This document shows, in pieces, positions 57,265 through 64,000 of a stretch of 64,000 bases of DNA (positions are counted from its first letter, which is position 1; each line of letters begins with the position of its first letter). The notes below the pieces were generated by a model. It ran no database searches. It was not told the DNA's origin and saw nothing but the letters and a program-made list of their open reading frames with translations. The DNA is taken from assembly GCF_000685075.1 (NCBI RefSeq), contig NZ_BAYD01000001.1:115934-179933 (forward strand), in the 5' to 3' direction. This stretch comes from Paraburkholderia oxyphila NBRC 105797. GTDB taxonomy: Bacteria > Pseudomonadota > Gammaproteobacteria > Burkholderiales > Burkholderiaceae. The position numbers and the translations under genes are program-made.

Positions 57265-58191
57265 ATGACGACCGGCTTTTTCACGCACCCCGACTGCCTG
57301 CTGCATGAAATGGGCGAGTGGCATCCCGAATGCCCCGCGCGCCTGCAGGCGATCGAAGACCAGCTCATTGCGAGCCGCATCGACGCGCTGATCGAGCGCG
57401 ACGACTCCGCGCCGCTCGTCGAAGAATCCGCGCTGCTGCGCGTGCATACCCAGGCGCATATCGACTGGTTGCGCGAGATTTCGCCGCAGGAGGGCTACGC
57501 GGCGATCGATCCCGATACCTCGATGAACCCGCACACGTTGCAGGCCGCGTATCGCGCGGCGGGCGCCGCCGTCGCCGCGACCGACGCCGTGATCGCGGGC
57601 CGCTACGAAAATGCGTTCTGCAGCGTGCGCCCGCCCGGCCACCACGCCGAGCCCGCGCGCGCGATGGGCTTTTGCTTCTTCAATAACGTCGCGGTCGCCG
57701 CGCGCCATGCGCTCGACGTGCATGGCCTCTCGCGCGTGGCGGTCGTCGACTTTGATGTCCATCATGGCAATGGCACGGAAGCCGCTTTTGCGGGCGATTC
57801 GCGCGTGCTCATGTGCAGCATTTTTCAGCACCCGTTCTATCCGTTCTCGGGCGCGGACAATCAGGCGCCGAACATGGTCAACGTGCCGATGCCGGCCTAC
57901 ACCAAAGGGATGGAGGTGCGCGAGGCGATCGACATCATGTGGCTGCCGCGTCTGCACGAGTTCAAGCCGGAGATGGTGTTCGTCTCGGCGGGGTTCGATG
58001 CGCACCGCGAAGACGATCTCGGCAACCTGGGCCTTGTCGAGGACGACTACGCGTGGATCACCGAGCAGATTTGCGAGGTCGCGCGGCGCCACGCGAAGGG
58101 GCGCATCGTGAGCTGTCTCGAAGGCGGCTATAACCTCTCGGCGCTCGGGCGCAGCGTGGTCGCGCATCTGCGCGTGCTGGCCGGTATCTGA
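57265..58191 (+). CDS. Histone deacetylase-family (acetoin utilisation/AcuC-like) protein
   Basis: 308 aa arginase/deacetylase-fold metallohydrolase. The active site is complete: VRPPGHHAEPARAMGFCFFN (His pair), VDFDVHHGNGTEAAF (Asp and His zinc ligands), and SAGFDAHREDDLGNL (second Asp), with the C-terminal LEGGYNLSALG. Bacterial members deacetylate small acetyl-amides, polyamines or acetyl-CoA synthetase; the substrate here is unknown. The start at 57265 (MTTGFFTHPD) is used. It is followed by an ECHDC3-like gene on the same strand. Confidence 0.92.
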   Translation: MTTGFFTHPDCLLHEMGEWHPECPARLQAIEDQLIASRIDALIERDDSAPLVEESALLRVHTQAHIDWLREISPQEGYAAIDPDTSMNPHTLQAAYRAAGAAVAATDAVIAGRYENAFCSVRPPGHHAEPARAMGFCFFNNVAVAARHALDVHGLSRVAVVDFDVHHGNGTEAAFAGDSRVLMCSIFQHPFYPFSGADNQAPNMVNVPMPAYTKGMEVREAIDIMWLPRLHEFKPEMVFVSAGFDAHREDDLGNLGLVEDDYAWITEQICEVARRHAKGRIVSCLEGGYNLSALGRSVVAHLRVLAGI

Positions 58192-58319
58192 TCGGGCCGA
58201 TCAAGCCGAGCGCGCGCGGCTATCGTGCGATAGCCGCGCATTGAGCGTCCCAGCGTCGTTTCCGTTTCCCGAATCCCGTGCGTGCGACCGGGCGCGCACC
58301 CCGAAAGGAGCCGTGCATC

Positions 58320-59138
58320 ATGACTGCTGCAGCCGTTCCGTCTTCGTCGTCTTCTTCCGCGGATGCCGCGCCGCTCATCGAGGTTGCGCATGACGCGTAC
58401 GGCGTGCCCGGCGTCGTGCGCCTCACGCTGAACCGGCCCGACGCGTTCAACGCGCTGTCCGAAGCGCTCATCGACGCGTTGCAGACGCAACTGGCGGGCA
58501 TCGCGAAATCGGATGCGCGCGTCGTGGTGATCGCGGCGGCGGGCCGCGCGTTCTGCGCTGGCCACGATCTCAGGGAAATGCGCGCGGCGCCTTCGCTCGA
58601 TTACTACAAGCGGCTCTTCGCGCGCTGCTCGAAGATGATGCTGGCCATCCAGACGATGCCGCAGCCCGTGATCGCGCGCGTGCAGGGCGTGGCGACGGCG
58701 GCGGGCTGCCAGCTCGTCGCGATGTGCGATCTCGCCGTGGCCGCCGAGCAGGCGCGCTTTGCTGTCTCGGGCATCAATCTCGGGCTGTTTTGCTCGACGC
58801 CGGCGGTGCCGCTCACGCGCAATGTCTCGCGCAAGGCCGCTTTCGAGATGCTGATGACGGGCGAGTTCATCGATGCGCAGAAGGCGCTGCGCGAGGGGCT
58901 CGTGAACCGCGTCGTGGCCGAGGAAGCGCTCGACGCCGCCGTGACTGCGCTCGCGGCAAGCATCTGCGCGAAGCCGCGCGAGGCGGTGGCGGCGGGCAAG
59001 GGGCTGTTCTACCGGCAGCTCGAGATGGGTGTCGAAGCCGCTTATCAGTTGGCGGGGCAGACCATGGCCTGCAACATGATGACCGACCCGGCGCTCGACG
59101 GCGTGCAGGCGTTCATCGACAAGCGCGGCAGCAAGTAA
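58320..59138 (+). CDS. Enoyl-CoA hydratase/isomerase-family protein, ECHDC3-like
   Basis: 272 aa crotonase fold. The CoA/oxyanion motifs AAGRAFCAGHDLREMRA and ATAAGCQLVAMCDLAVAAEQ are present. The two catalytic glutamates of crotonase (in GGGCE and PE) are replaced: AAGCQ, then NLGLFCSTPAVPL instead of the PE-x-GT-PG motif. The GLFCSTP signature matches the ECHDC3 branch, whose activity is uncertain. It is therefore probably not a standard beta-oxidation hydratase. GAAAGGAG precedes the start at 58320. It probably shares a transcript with the deacetylase-family gene. Confidence 0.9.
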   Translation: MTAAAVPSSSSSSADAAPLIEVAHDAYGVPGVVRLTLNRPDAFNALSEALIDALQTQLAGIAKSDARVVVIAAAGRAFCAGHDLREMRAAPSLDYYKRLFARCSKMMLAIQTMPQPVIARVQGVATAAGCQLVAMCDLAVAAEQARFAVSGINLGLFCSTPAVPLTRNVSRKAAFEMLMTGEFIDAQKALREGLVNRVVAEEALDAAVTALAASICAKPREAVAAGKGLFYRQLEMGVEAAYQLAGQTMACNMMTDPALDGVQAFIDKRGSK

Positions 59139-59275
59139 GCGGCACGGGCCGGCGAGCCCGGCCAGTTTTCCGCAGCGTTTCCCGTCACATCCTGCCAGTC
59201 GGCTGTCGAGCAGGGTTGGCGCCTTGGCGTCTGCTCGGGTTCCATGCAGAGCGCTTGCTCGGGCCCCACGCAAAG

Positions 59276-60184
59276 CTAGTGGCGCTCGATCCAGTCGATC
59301 ATCGCGCCGATCACGCGTTCGCGGTCTAGATCGTTGAGCGTCTCGTGATAGCTGCCCTCATAGAGCGTAAGCGTGCGGTCGGGCGACCCCACCTGCGCGC
59401 CGAACGCGCGGCTGCCTTCGGGCTCCGTGAGCTTGTCCTCGGTGCCATGCCAGATCAGCACCGGCATGCGCAAGTGCGCGCGGCCCGCTTCGATACGCTT
59501 CATCGCTTCGAGCAGCTCCGCGCCGGTGCGTGCGGGAATCGCGCCATGGTGAACCAGGGGATCGGCGCGGTTGGCCTCGACCACGGCGGTGTCGCGCGCG
59601 AGCAGGGCGGCGTCGATCTTCATTGCGGGAAAGCGCGGCCAGACCGCGCTCATCACGCGGCTCGCGGCGATCATCCACTGCGGTACGTCGCGGCCCGGCG
59701 CGAGTGCGGCGCTCGAGAGCAACAGGCCCGCGAGGGCCGCGTCCGAGTGCGGCGCGCGCTCGATCGCGTAGAGCGCGGCAATCGCGCCGCCCATGCTGTG
59801 GCCCATCAGGAAGAGCGGCGTCTTGCGCGCGCGGCATTGCGCGGCGGCGTATTCGACGAGCGCCTGTGCATCGTCGAGATAGTCGTCAAAGCGCGTGACC
59901 CAGGCGCGGCGTCCGCCTGCGCGGCCGTGCCCGCGCAGATCGATCGCATACACGTCGATGCCCGCCGCGTTCAGGCGTGCCGCGAGCGCCGCGTAACGGC
60001 CCGCGTGCTCCGCAAGCCCATGCACGAGCGCAATGGCCGCGCGGGGCGCAACGGTTGGTGCCTGCCAGACGTACAGCGGCAACTCGGCGCCGTCGCGTGC
60101 GCGCAGCGTCGAGCGTTGCGGCGCGGTGCCGGTCGTCGATGCCGATGTGGCGCATGCCGCATCTTGTGGCTGTGTCGTCTCCAT
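59276..60184 (-). CDS. Alpha/beta hydrolase, monoacylglycerol lipase-like
   Basis: 302 aa. Residues about 50-90 carry ALVHGLAEHAGRYAAL (oxyanion region), the nucleophile Ser lies in MGHSMGGAIAALY, the acid Asp in IWHGTEDKLTEPEGS, and the His in LYEGSYHETLNDL. These are typical of the serine aminopeptidase S33/monoglyceride lipase group. The first ~40 residues are Thr/Ala-rich and variable. The start at 60184 (METTQPQD) has GGGGAG upstream. It is convergent with the crotonase-like gene. Confidence 0.9.
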   Translation of the reverse strand: METTQPQDAACATSASTTGTAPQRSTLRARDGAELPLYVWQAPTVAPRAAIALVHGLAEHAGRYAALAARLNAAGIDVYAIDLRGHGRAGGRRAWVTRFDDYLDDAQALVEYAAAQCRARKTPLFLMGHSMGGAIAALYAIERAPHSDAALAGLLLSSAALAPGRDVPQWMIAASRVMSAVWPRFPAMKIDAALLARDTAVVEANRADPLVHHGAIPARTGAELLEAMKRIEAGRAHLRMPVLIWHGTEDKLTEPEGSRAFGAQVGSPDRTLTLYEGSYHETLNDLDRERVIGAMIDWIERH

Positions 60185-60495
60185 CGTCGCTGCTCCCCTG
60201 GCTATTCGTTGTAAGCGCGTCGTAGGCGTTGTAGGGCTATAGGGTTGATCTGAACGGTCGGCAGAGGGTAGCACCGGTTTTGGCGGGCGGCTGCCGCAAT
60301 AGCCCTCTAATGAGTACGAGTTATGAAAGTATCGGAAATGATTATTAATAGGAATTTTGCCCGCCAGGGTAAAATGCCGAGCTAACTCCAGTCCAGCAAA
60401 CGGCGGCTGTCTGCCGGCGCGACGCGTCTTGCGCGATTGAAAGATCGCGGCACAGGCATAGCGGCGCGCGGCACACCCGCCGTTTCGTTTTTTTC
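60185..60495. other. Divergent intergenic region upstream of metN
   Basis: 311 bases. An AT-rich patch at about 60314-60360 (with TTATTAATAGG) is the likely metN promoter area. No riboswitch-like structure could be recognised by eye and no RNA gene is seen. Confidence 0.4.
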
Positions 60496-61530
60496 ATGAT
60501 CGAAATTCGAAACGTTTCCCAGCGCTTCGCCGGCCCGCAAGGCTGGATCGAGGCGCTGCACAACGTCAATCTGACGATACCGCCGGGTGAAGTATTCGGC
60601 ATCATCGGGCGCAGCGGGGCGGGCAAGAGCACGCTCGTGCGCACCATCAATCTGCTCACGCGGCCCACCGAAGGCGACATCGTCGTCAACGGGCGCACGC
60701 TCACGTCGCTCTCGAGCGCCGACCTGCGCGAGGCGCGCCGCGAGATCGGCATGATCTTCCAGCACTTCAATCTGCTCTCGTCGCGCACGGTGTTCGACAA
60801 CGTCGCGCTGCCGCTCGAGCTCGCGGGCATGAAGCGCCAGCAGATCGCGGAAACGGTGCTGCCGCTCCTCGAGCTCGTCGGCCTCGCCGCACAGAAAGAC
60901 CGCTACCCGTCGCAGATCAGCGGCGGCCAGAAGCAGCGCGTGGGCATTGCGCGCGCGCTCGCGAGCAAGCCGAAGGTGCTGCTCTCCGACGAGGCGACGT
61001 CCGCGCTCGACCCGGAAACCACGCGCGCCATTCTCGACCTGCTGCGCAAGATCAATCGCGAGCTGAACCTGACGGTCGTGATGATCACGCACCAGATGGA
61101 AGTGATCAAACAGGTCTGCGACCGCGTGGCCGTGCTCGACGCGGGCCGCGTCGTGGAGACCGGTCCCGTTATCGACGTATTCCTGCAGCCGCGCCACGAA
61201 GTCACGCGCGCGCTGCTCGGCGACGTGATCGCGCAGGAGCTGCCGCCCGCGCTCAAGGCTCGCGTGGCCGAGCGTCTCGCGAAGGGCAGCGGGCATTTGC
61301 TGCGTCTCGCCTTCACCGGCACGGGCGTCGATCAGCCCGTGCTCTCGGAGACGATCCGCCGCTTCGAGCTCGATTTCAACATCCTGCATGGCCAGATCGA
61401 CGAGATCCAGGGGCAGGCGTTCGGCTCGCTCGCGGTGCTCGCGGGCGGCGATCCCGTGAAGGTGGCGCAGGCGATCGCGTGGCTGCGCGAGCAGGGCGTG
61501 GTGGTGGAGGAGCTGTCCCATGTGGAGTGA
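60496..61530 (+). CDS. metN: Methionine ABC transporter ATP-binding protein
   Basis: 344 aa. Walker A is GRSGAGKST, the signature is [17 protein letters not shown], and Walker B is [15 protein letters not shown]-terminal NIL domain (about 265-344) binds methionine and inhibits transport when the cell is replete. With metI and metQ it forms the D/L-methionine importer. The stop overlaps metI by 11 bases. Confidence 0.95.
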   Translation: MIEIRNVSQRFAGPQGWIEALHNVNLTIPPGEVFGIIGRSGAGKSTLVRTINLLTRPTEGDIVVNGRTLTSLSSADLREARREIGMIFQHFNLLSSRTVFDNVALPLELAGMKRQQIAETVLPLLELVGLAAQKDRYPSQISGGQKQRVGIARALASKPKVLLSDEATSALDPETTRAILDLLRKINRELNLTVVMITHQMEVIKQVCDRVAVLDAGRVVETGPVIDVFLQPRHEVTRALLGDVIAQELPPALKARVAERLAKGSGHLLRLAFTGTGVDQPVLSETIRRFELDFNILHGQIDEIQGQAFGSLAVLAGGDPVKVAQAIAWLREQGVVVEELSHVE

Positions 61531-62173
61531 AATGTTCGATATGTTCGTCCAGTCGTTCTGGGAGACGCTCATCATGGTGGGCATTTCCGGACTGGTGGGC
61601 GCAGCCATCGGCTTGCCGCTCGGCGTGCTGCTCTATCTGACCGACCGCGAAGGCGTGCTGCAGAACATCGCCCTCAATCGCGCGATGGGCGTGGTCGTCA
61701 ACGCCGTGCGCTCGACGCCGTTCATCATCCTGCTCGTGGCCGTGATTCCGTTCACGCGCGTCGTGGTGGGCTCGTCGATCGGCACCGCGGCCGCCATCGT
61801 GCCGCTCACGATTTCCGCCGCGCCGTTCATCGCGCGTCTCGTGGAAACCGCGCTGCGCGAGGTCGACCGCGGCCTGATCGAAGCCGCGCTGGCCATGGGC
61901 GCAAGCACCGGCCAGATCGTCTTCAAGGTGCTGCTGCCCGAGTCGCTGCCGGGCGTGGTGGCCGGCTTGACGATCACGTTCATCTCGCTCGTCGGCTATT
62001 CGGCGATGGCGGGCGCGATCGGCGGCGGCGGTCTGGGCGACCTCGGCATCCGCTACGGCTATCAGCGCTTCGAGCCCGAGGTCATGCTGATCGTCGTCGT
62101 GATCCTGATCGTGTTCGTGCAGCTCGTGCAGTCGTTCGGCGACTGGCTCGTGCGGCGCCTGAGCCATAAATAA
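61520..62173 (+). CDS. metI: Methionine ABC transporter permease
   Basis: 217 aa with five to six transmembrane helices. The coupling loop that contacts MetN is [20 protein letters not shown]. It is translationally coupled to metN by overlap and precedes metQ by 40 bases. Confidence 0.95.
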   Translation: MWSEMFDMFVQSFWETLIMVGISGLVGAAIGLPLGVLLYLTDREGVLQNIALNRAMGVVVNAVRSTPFIILLVAVIPFTRVVVGSSIGTAAAIVPLTISAAPFIARLVETALREVDRGLIEAALAMGASTGQIVFKVLLPESLPGVVAGLTITFISLVGYSAMAGAIGGGGLGDLGIRYGYQRFEPEVMLIVVVILIVFVQLVQSFGDWLVRRLSHK

Positions 62174-62213
62174 GCAGTCCTTCGATAACCAGTACATAGA
62201 ACAAGGGTTGGAT

Positions 62214-63011
62214 ATGCAGCGTCGTTTCATGATCCGGCTGGCGGCTGCGCTTGGCGCGGCGTCGCTGCTTGCACCGCTTCTCGCGCATGCCGACGAGACC
62301 ATCAAGGTGGGCGTGACGGGCGGCCCGCATGAGCAGGTGATGGAAGTGGTGAAGCAGGTCGCCGCGAAGAACGGCCTCACGATCAAGATCGTCGAGTTCT
62401 CCGACTATGTGCAGCCGAACGCGGCGCTCGCGGGCGGCGATCTCGATGCGAACAGCTATCAGCACGAGCCGTATCTCGACGCGCAGGTGAAGGACCGCGG
62501 CTACAAGCTGATCAAGCTCGCCGACACGGTGACGTTCCCGATGGGCATCTACTCGAAGAAGGTCAAGACGCTCGCGGAGCTCAAGCCCGGCGCGCGCATT
62601 GCGGTCCCCAATGATCCGACGAATGGCGGCCGCGCGTTGCTGCTGCTGCAGAAGCAGGGCCTCATCAAGCTGCGCGCGGGCGCCGGCTTGAAGGCGACGC
62701 CGCTCGACGTCGTGGAAAACCCCCGGAAGCTGAAAATCGTCGAACTCGATGCGGCGCAGATTCCGCGCTCGCTCGACGACGTGGACGCCGCGGCGATCAA
62801 TACGAACTTCGCGATGGAAGCGGGGCTCAAGCCGAAGCAGGACGCGATCGCGATCGAAGACCCGAACGGGCCGTACGTGAACATCATCGCGATCCGCGCG
62901 GCCGACCGCAACAAACCGTGGGCGGCCAAGCTGGTGGCGGCTTACCACTCGCCGGAAGTGAAGCAGTACATCGAGCAGAAGTTCGGCGGAGCCGTGGTCG
63001 CGTCGTGGTGA
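62214..63011 (+). CDS. metQ: Methionine-binding protein (NlpA family)
   Basis: 265 aa substrate-binding protein for MetNI. The signal peptide MQRRFMIRLAAALGAASLL is followed by APLLAHA, and the mature fold starts DETIKVGVTGGPHEQVMEV. The family's lipobox Cys is missing, so it is probably a free periplasmic protein. NDPTNGGRALLLLQKQGLI is the typical ligand region. The start at 62214 has AAGGG 6 bases upstream; a TTG two codons earlier is unlikely. Confidence 0.93.
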   Translation: MQRRFMIRLAAALGAASLLAPLLAHADETIKVGVTGGPHEQVMEVVKQVAAKNGLTIKIVEFSDYVQPNAALAGGDLDANSYQHEPYLDAQVKDRGYKLIKLADTVTFPMGIYSKKVKTLAELKPGARIAVPNDPTNGGRALLLLQKQGLIKLRAGAGLKATPLDVVENPRKLKIVELDAAQIPRSLDDVDAAAINTNFAMEAGLKPKQDAIAIEDPNGPYVNIIAIRAADRNKPWAAKLVAAYHSPEVKQYIEQKFGGAVVASW

Positions 63012-63067
63012 GCCCGGCCCGGCGGGTGAGAGATAAGTGTCGGATTAGGTAGAGAATTCGGTCGTAG

Positions 63068-63096
63068 AAACCCGGACTTGATGCCCGGGTTTTTTC
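63068..63096 (+). terminator. Terminator of the metNIQ operon
   Basis: AAACCCGG, 9-base loop, CCGGGTTTTTTCC. Confidence 0.9.
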
Positions 63097-63247
63097 CGGC
63101 TTAAAATAGCACGATCGTTCGCAACTGACGGCTAAGCAGGGGCAGAAGCGGGTTGTGCGGGAAATGTGCTGGCGGGTGGATGCGTGCGGGAACGCTATCG
63201 CTATAATGTCCGCCAGGTTGACGTATTCGTAACTTCGGAGCATGTGA

Positions 63248-63997
63248 ATGAAAGTCCTTGTGCCAGTCAAGCGCGTAGTCGATTACAACGTCAAAGTTCG
63301 TGTGAAGTCGGATGGCACGGGCGTCGACATCGCCAACGTAAAGATGTCGATGAACCCGTTCGATGAAATCGCCGTGGAAGAGGCGGTTCGTCTGAAGGAA
63401 GCCGGTGTGGCGACGGAAGTCATCGCCGTGTCGGCCGGTGTGACGCAAGCGCAGGAAACCCTGCGCACGGCGCTGGCGATCGGCGCGGACCGCGCGATCC
63501 TCATCGAGTCGAATGAAGACCTGCAGCCGCTCGCCGTGGCGAAGCTGCTCAAGGCGCTCGTCGACAAGGAGCAGCCGCAGCTCGTGATTCTCGGCAAGCA
63601 GGCCATCGACGACGATTCGAACCAGACCGGCCAGATGCTCGCCGCGCTGGCGAACCTGCCGCAAGCGACCTTCGCTTCGAAGGTCACGATCGCCGACGGC
63701 CGTGCCACGGTCGCGCGTGAAGTCGACGGCGGCGCGGAAACGCTGTCGCTGAAGTTGCCCGCAGTGGTCACGACGGACCTGCGCCTGAACGAGCCGCGCT
63801 ACGTCACGCTGCCGAACATCATGAAGGCGAAGAAGAAGCCGCTGGAGACGATCAAGCCCGAAGACCTCGGTGTGGACGTCACGCCGCGTCTGAAGACCCT
63901 GAAGGTTGCCGAGCCGCCCAAGCGCAGCGCTGGCGTGAAGGTCGCCGACGTGAAGACGCTGGTCGAGAAGCTGAAGACCGAAGCCAAGGTGCTGTAA
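63248..63997 (+). CDS. etfB: Electron transfer flavoprotein beta subunit
   Basis: 249 aa. The N-terminus [19 protein letters not shown], the [18 protein letters not shown] motif and the AMP-binding [17 protein letters not shown] define EtfB. With EtfA it shuttles electrons from acyl-CoA dehydrogenases to ubiquinone via ETF-QO. The stop lies three bases from the window end; etfA is expected next on the same strand. Confidence 0.97.
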   Translation: MKVLVPVKRVVDYNVKVRVKSDGTGVDIANVKMSMNPFDEIAVEEAVRLKEAGVATEVIAVSAGVTQAQETLRTALAIGADRAILIESNEDLQPLAVAKLLKALVDKEQPQLVILGKQAIDDDSNQTGQMLAALANLPQATFASKVTIADGRATVAREVDGGAETLSLKLPAVVTTDLRLNEPRYVTLPNIMKAKKKPLETIKPEDLGVDVTPRLKTLKVAEPPKRSAGVKVADVKTLVEKLKTEAKVL

Positions 63998-64000
63998 GGG

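Overview
The window is high-GC DNA from a betaproteobacterium, most likely Burkholderiaceae of the Burkholderia/Paraburkholderia/Caballeronia type. The evidence is the serC-pheA-hisC-tyrA-aroA-cmk-rpsA-ihfB supraoperon, the five-gene-type soluble NAD-linked formate dehydrogenase cluster, a DUF2968 protein, and a tmRNA whose tag reads ANDDTFALAA. About 50 protein genes and one RNA gene (tmRNA) can be supported. I saw no rRNA, tRNA, CRISPR array or intact insertion sequence.

Layout. 0-6.4 kb: a leftward purine-catabolism operon, xdhA-xdhB-xdhC-add, where the deaminase looks like the adenine-deaminase subgroup. 6.7-17.4 kb: single genes: dsbB, an amidase, a CPA2 cation/proton antiporter, a class-I glutamine amidotransferase behind a 14-bp tandem repeat, a DUF2968 protein, a membrane-anchored unknown, a GNAT acetyltransferase and a citrate-type MFS transporter. 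17.4-22.9 kb: a TPR-glycosyltransferase, a SmtB/CzrA-type zinc sensor with a clear operator, its His-rich CDF exporter, and an aromatic-ring-type FAD monooxygenase. 22.9-29.5 kb: fdsG-fdsB-fdsA-fdsD with divergent fdsR; fdsC is absent.

29.9-32.4 kb is the only clearly accessory stretch. It abuts the 3' end of ssrA (tmRNA) and holds a 46-codon integrase remnant, a small phage-type HTH gene that may be frameshifted, paired TTACCCC-type repeats at both ends, and a two-gene unit. That unit encodes a 330-aa protein with a twin C-x10-C tail plus a 102-aa partner, with its own terminator and a leader hairpin that overlaps its ribosome binding site. This is the best candidate for something undescribed: a possible toxin/immunity or other accessory cargo on a decayed tmRNA island.

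32.8-35.2 kb: gph, ubiG and an OmpA-family protein, all leftward. 35.8-55.6 kb: a long rightward core block: gyrA, a DUF2059 protein, the Ser/Phe/Tyr/chorismate supraoperon, cmk, rpsA, ihfB, lapA-lapB, ugd, the heptose genes rfaE1 and rfaD, a ComEA-like HhH protein, and cysM. It links aromatic amino-acid synthesis, translation and LPS inner-core supply. 55.7-64 kb: mltB (leftward), a histone-deacetylase-family protein, an ECHDC3-like crotonase homologue, an alpha/beta hydrolase (leftward), the metNIQ methionine importer, and etfB, with etfA expected just beyond the right edge.
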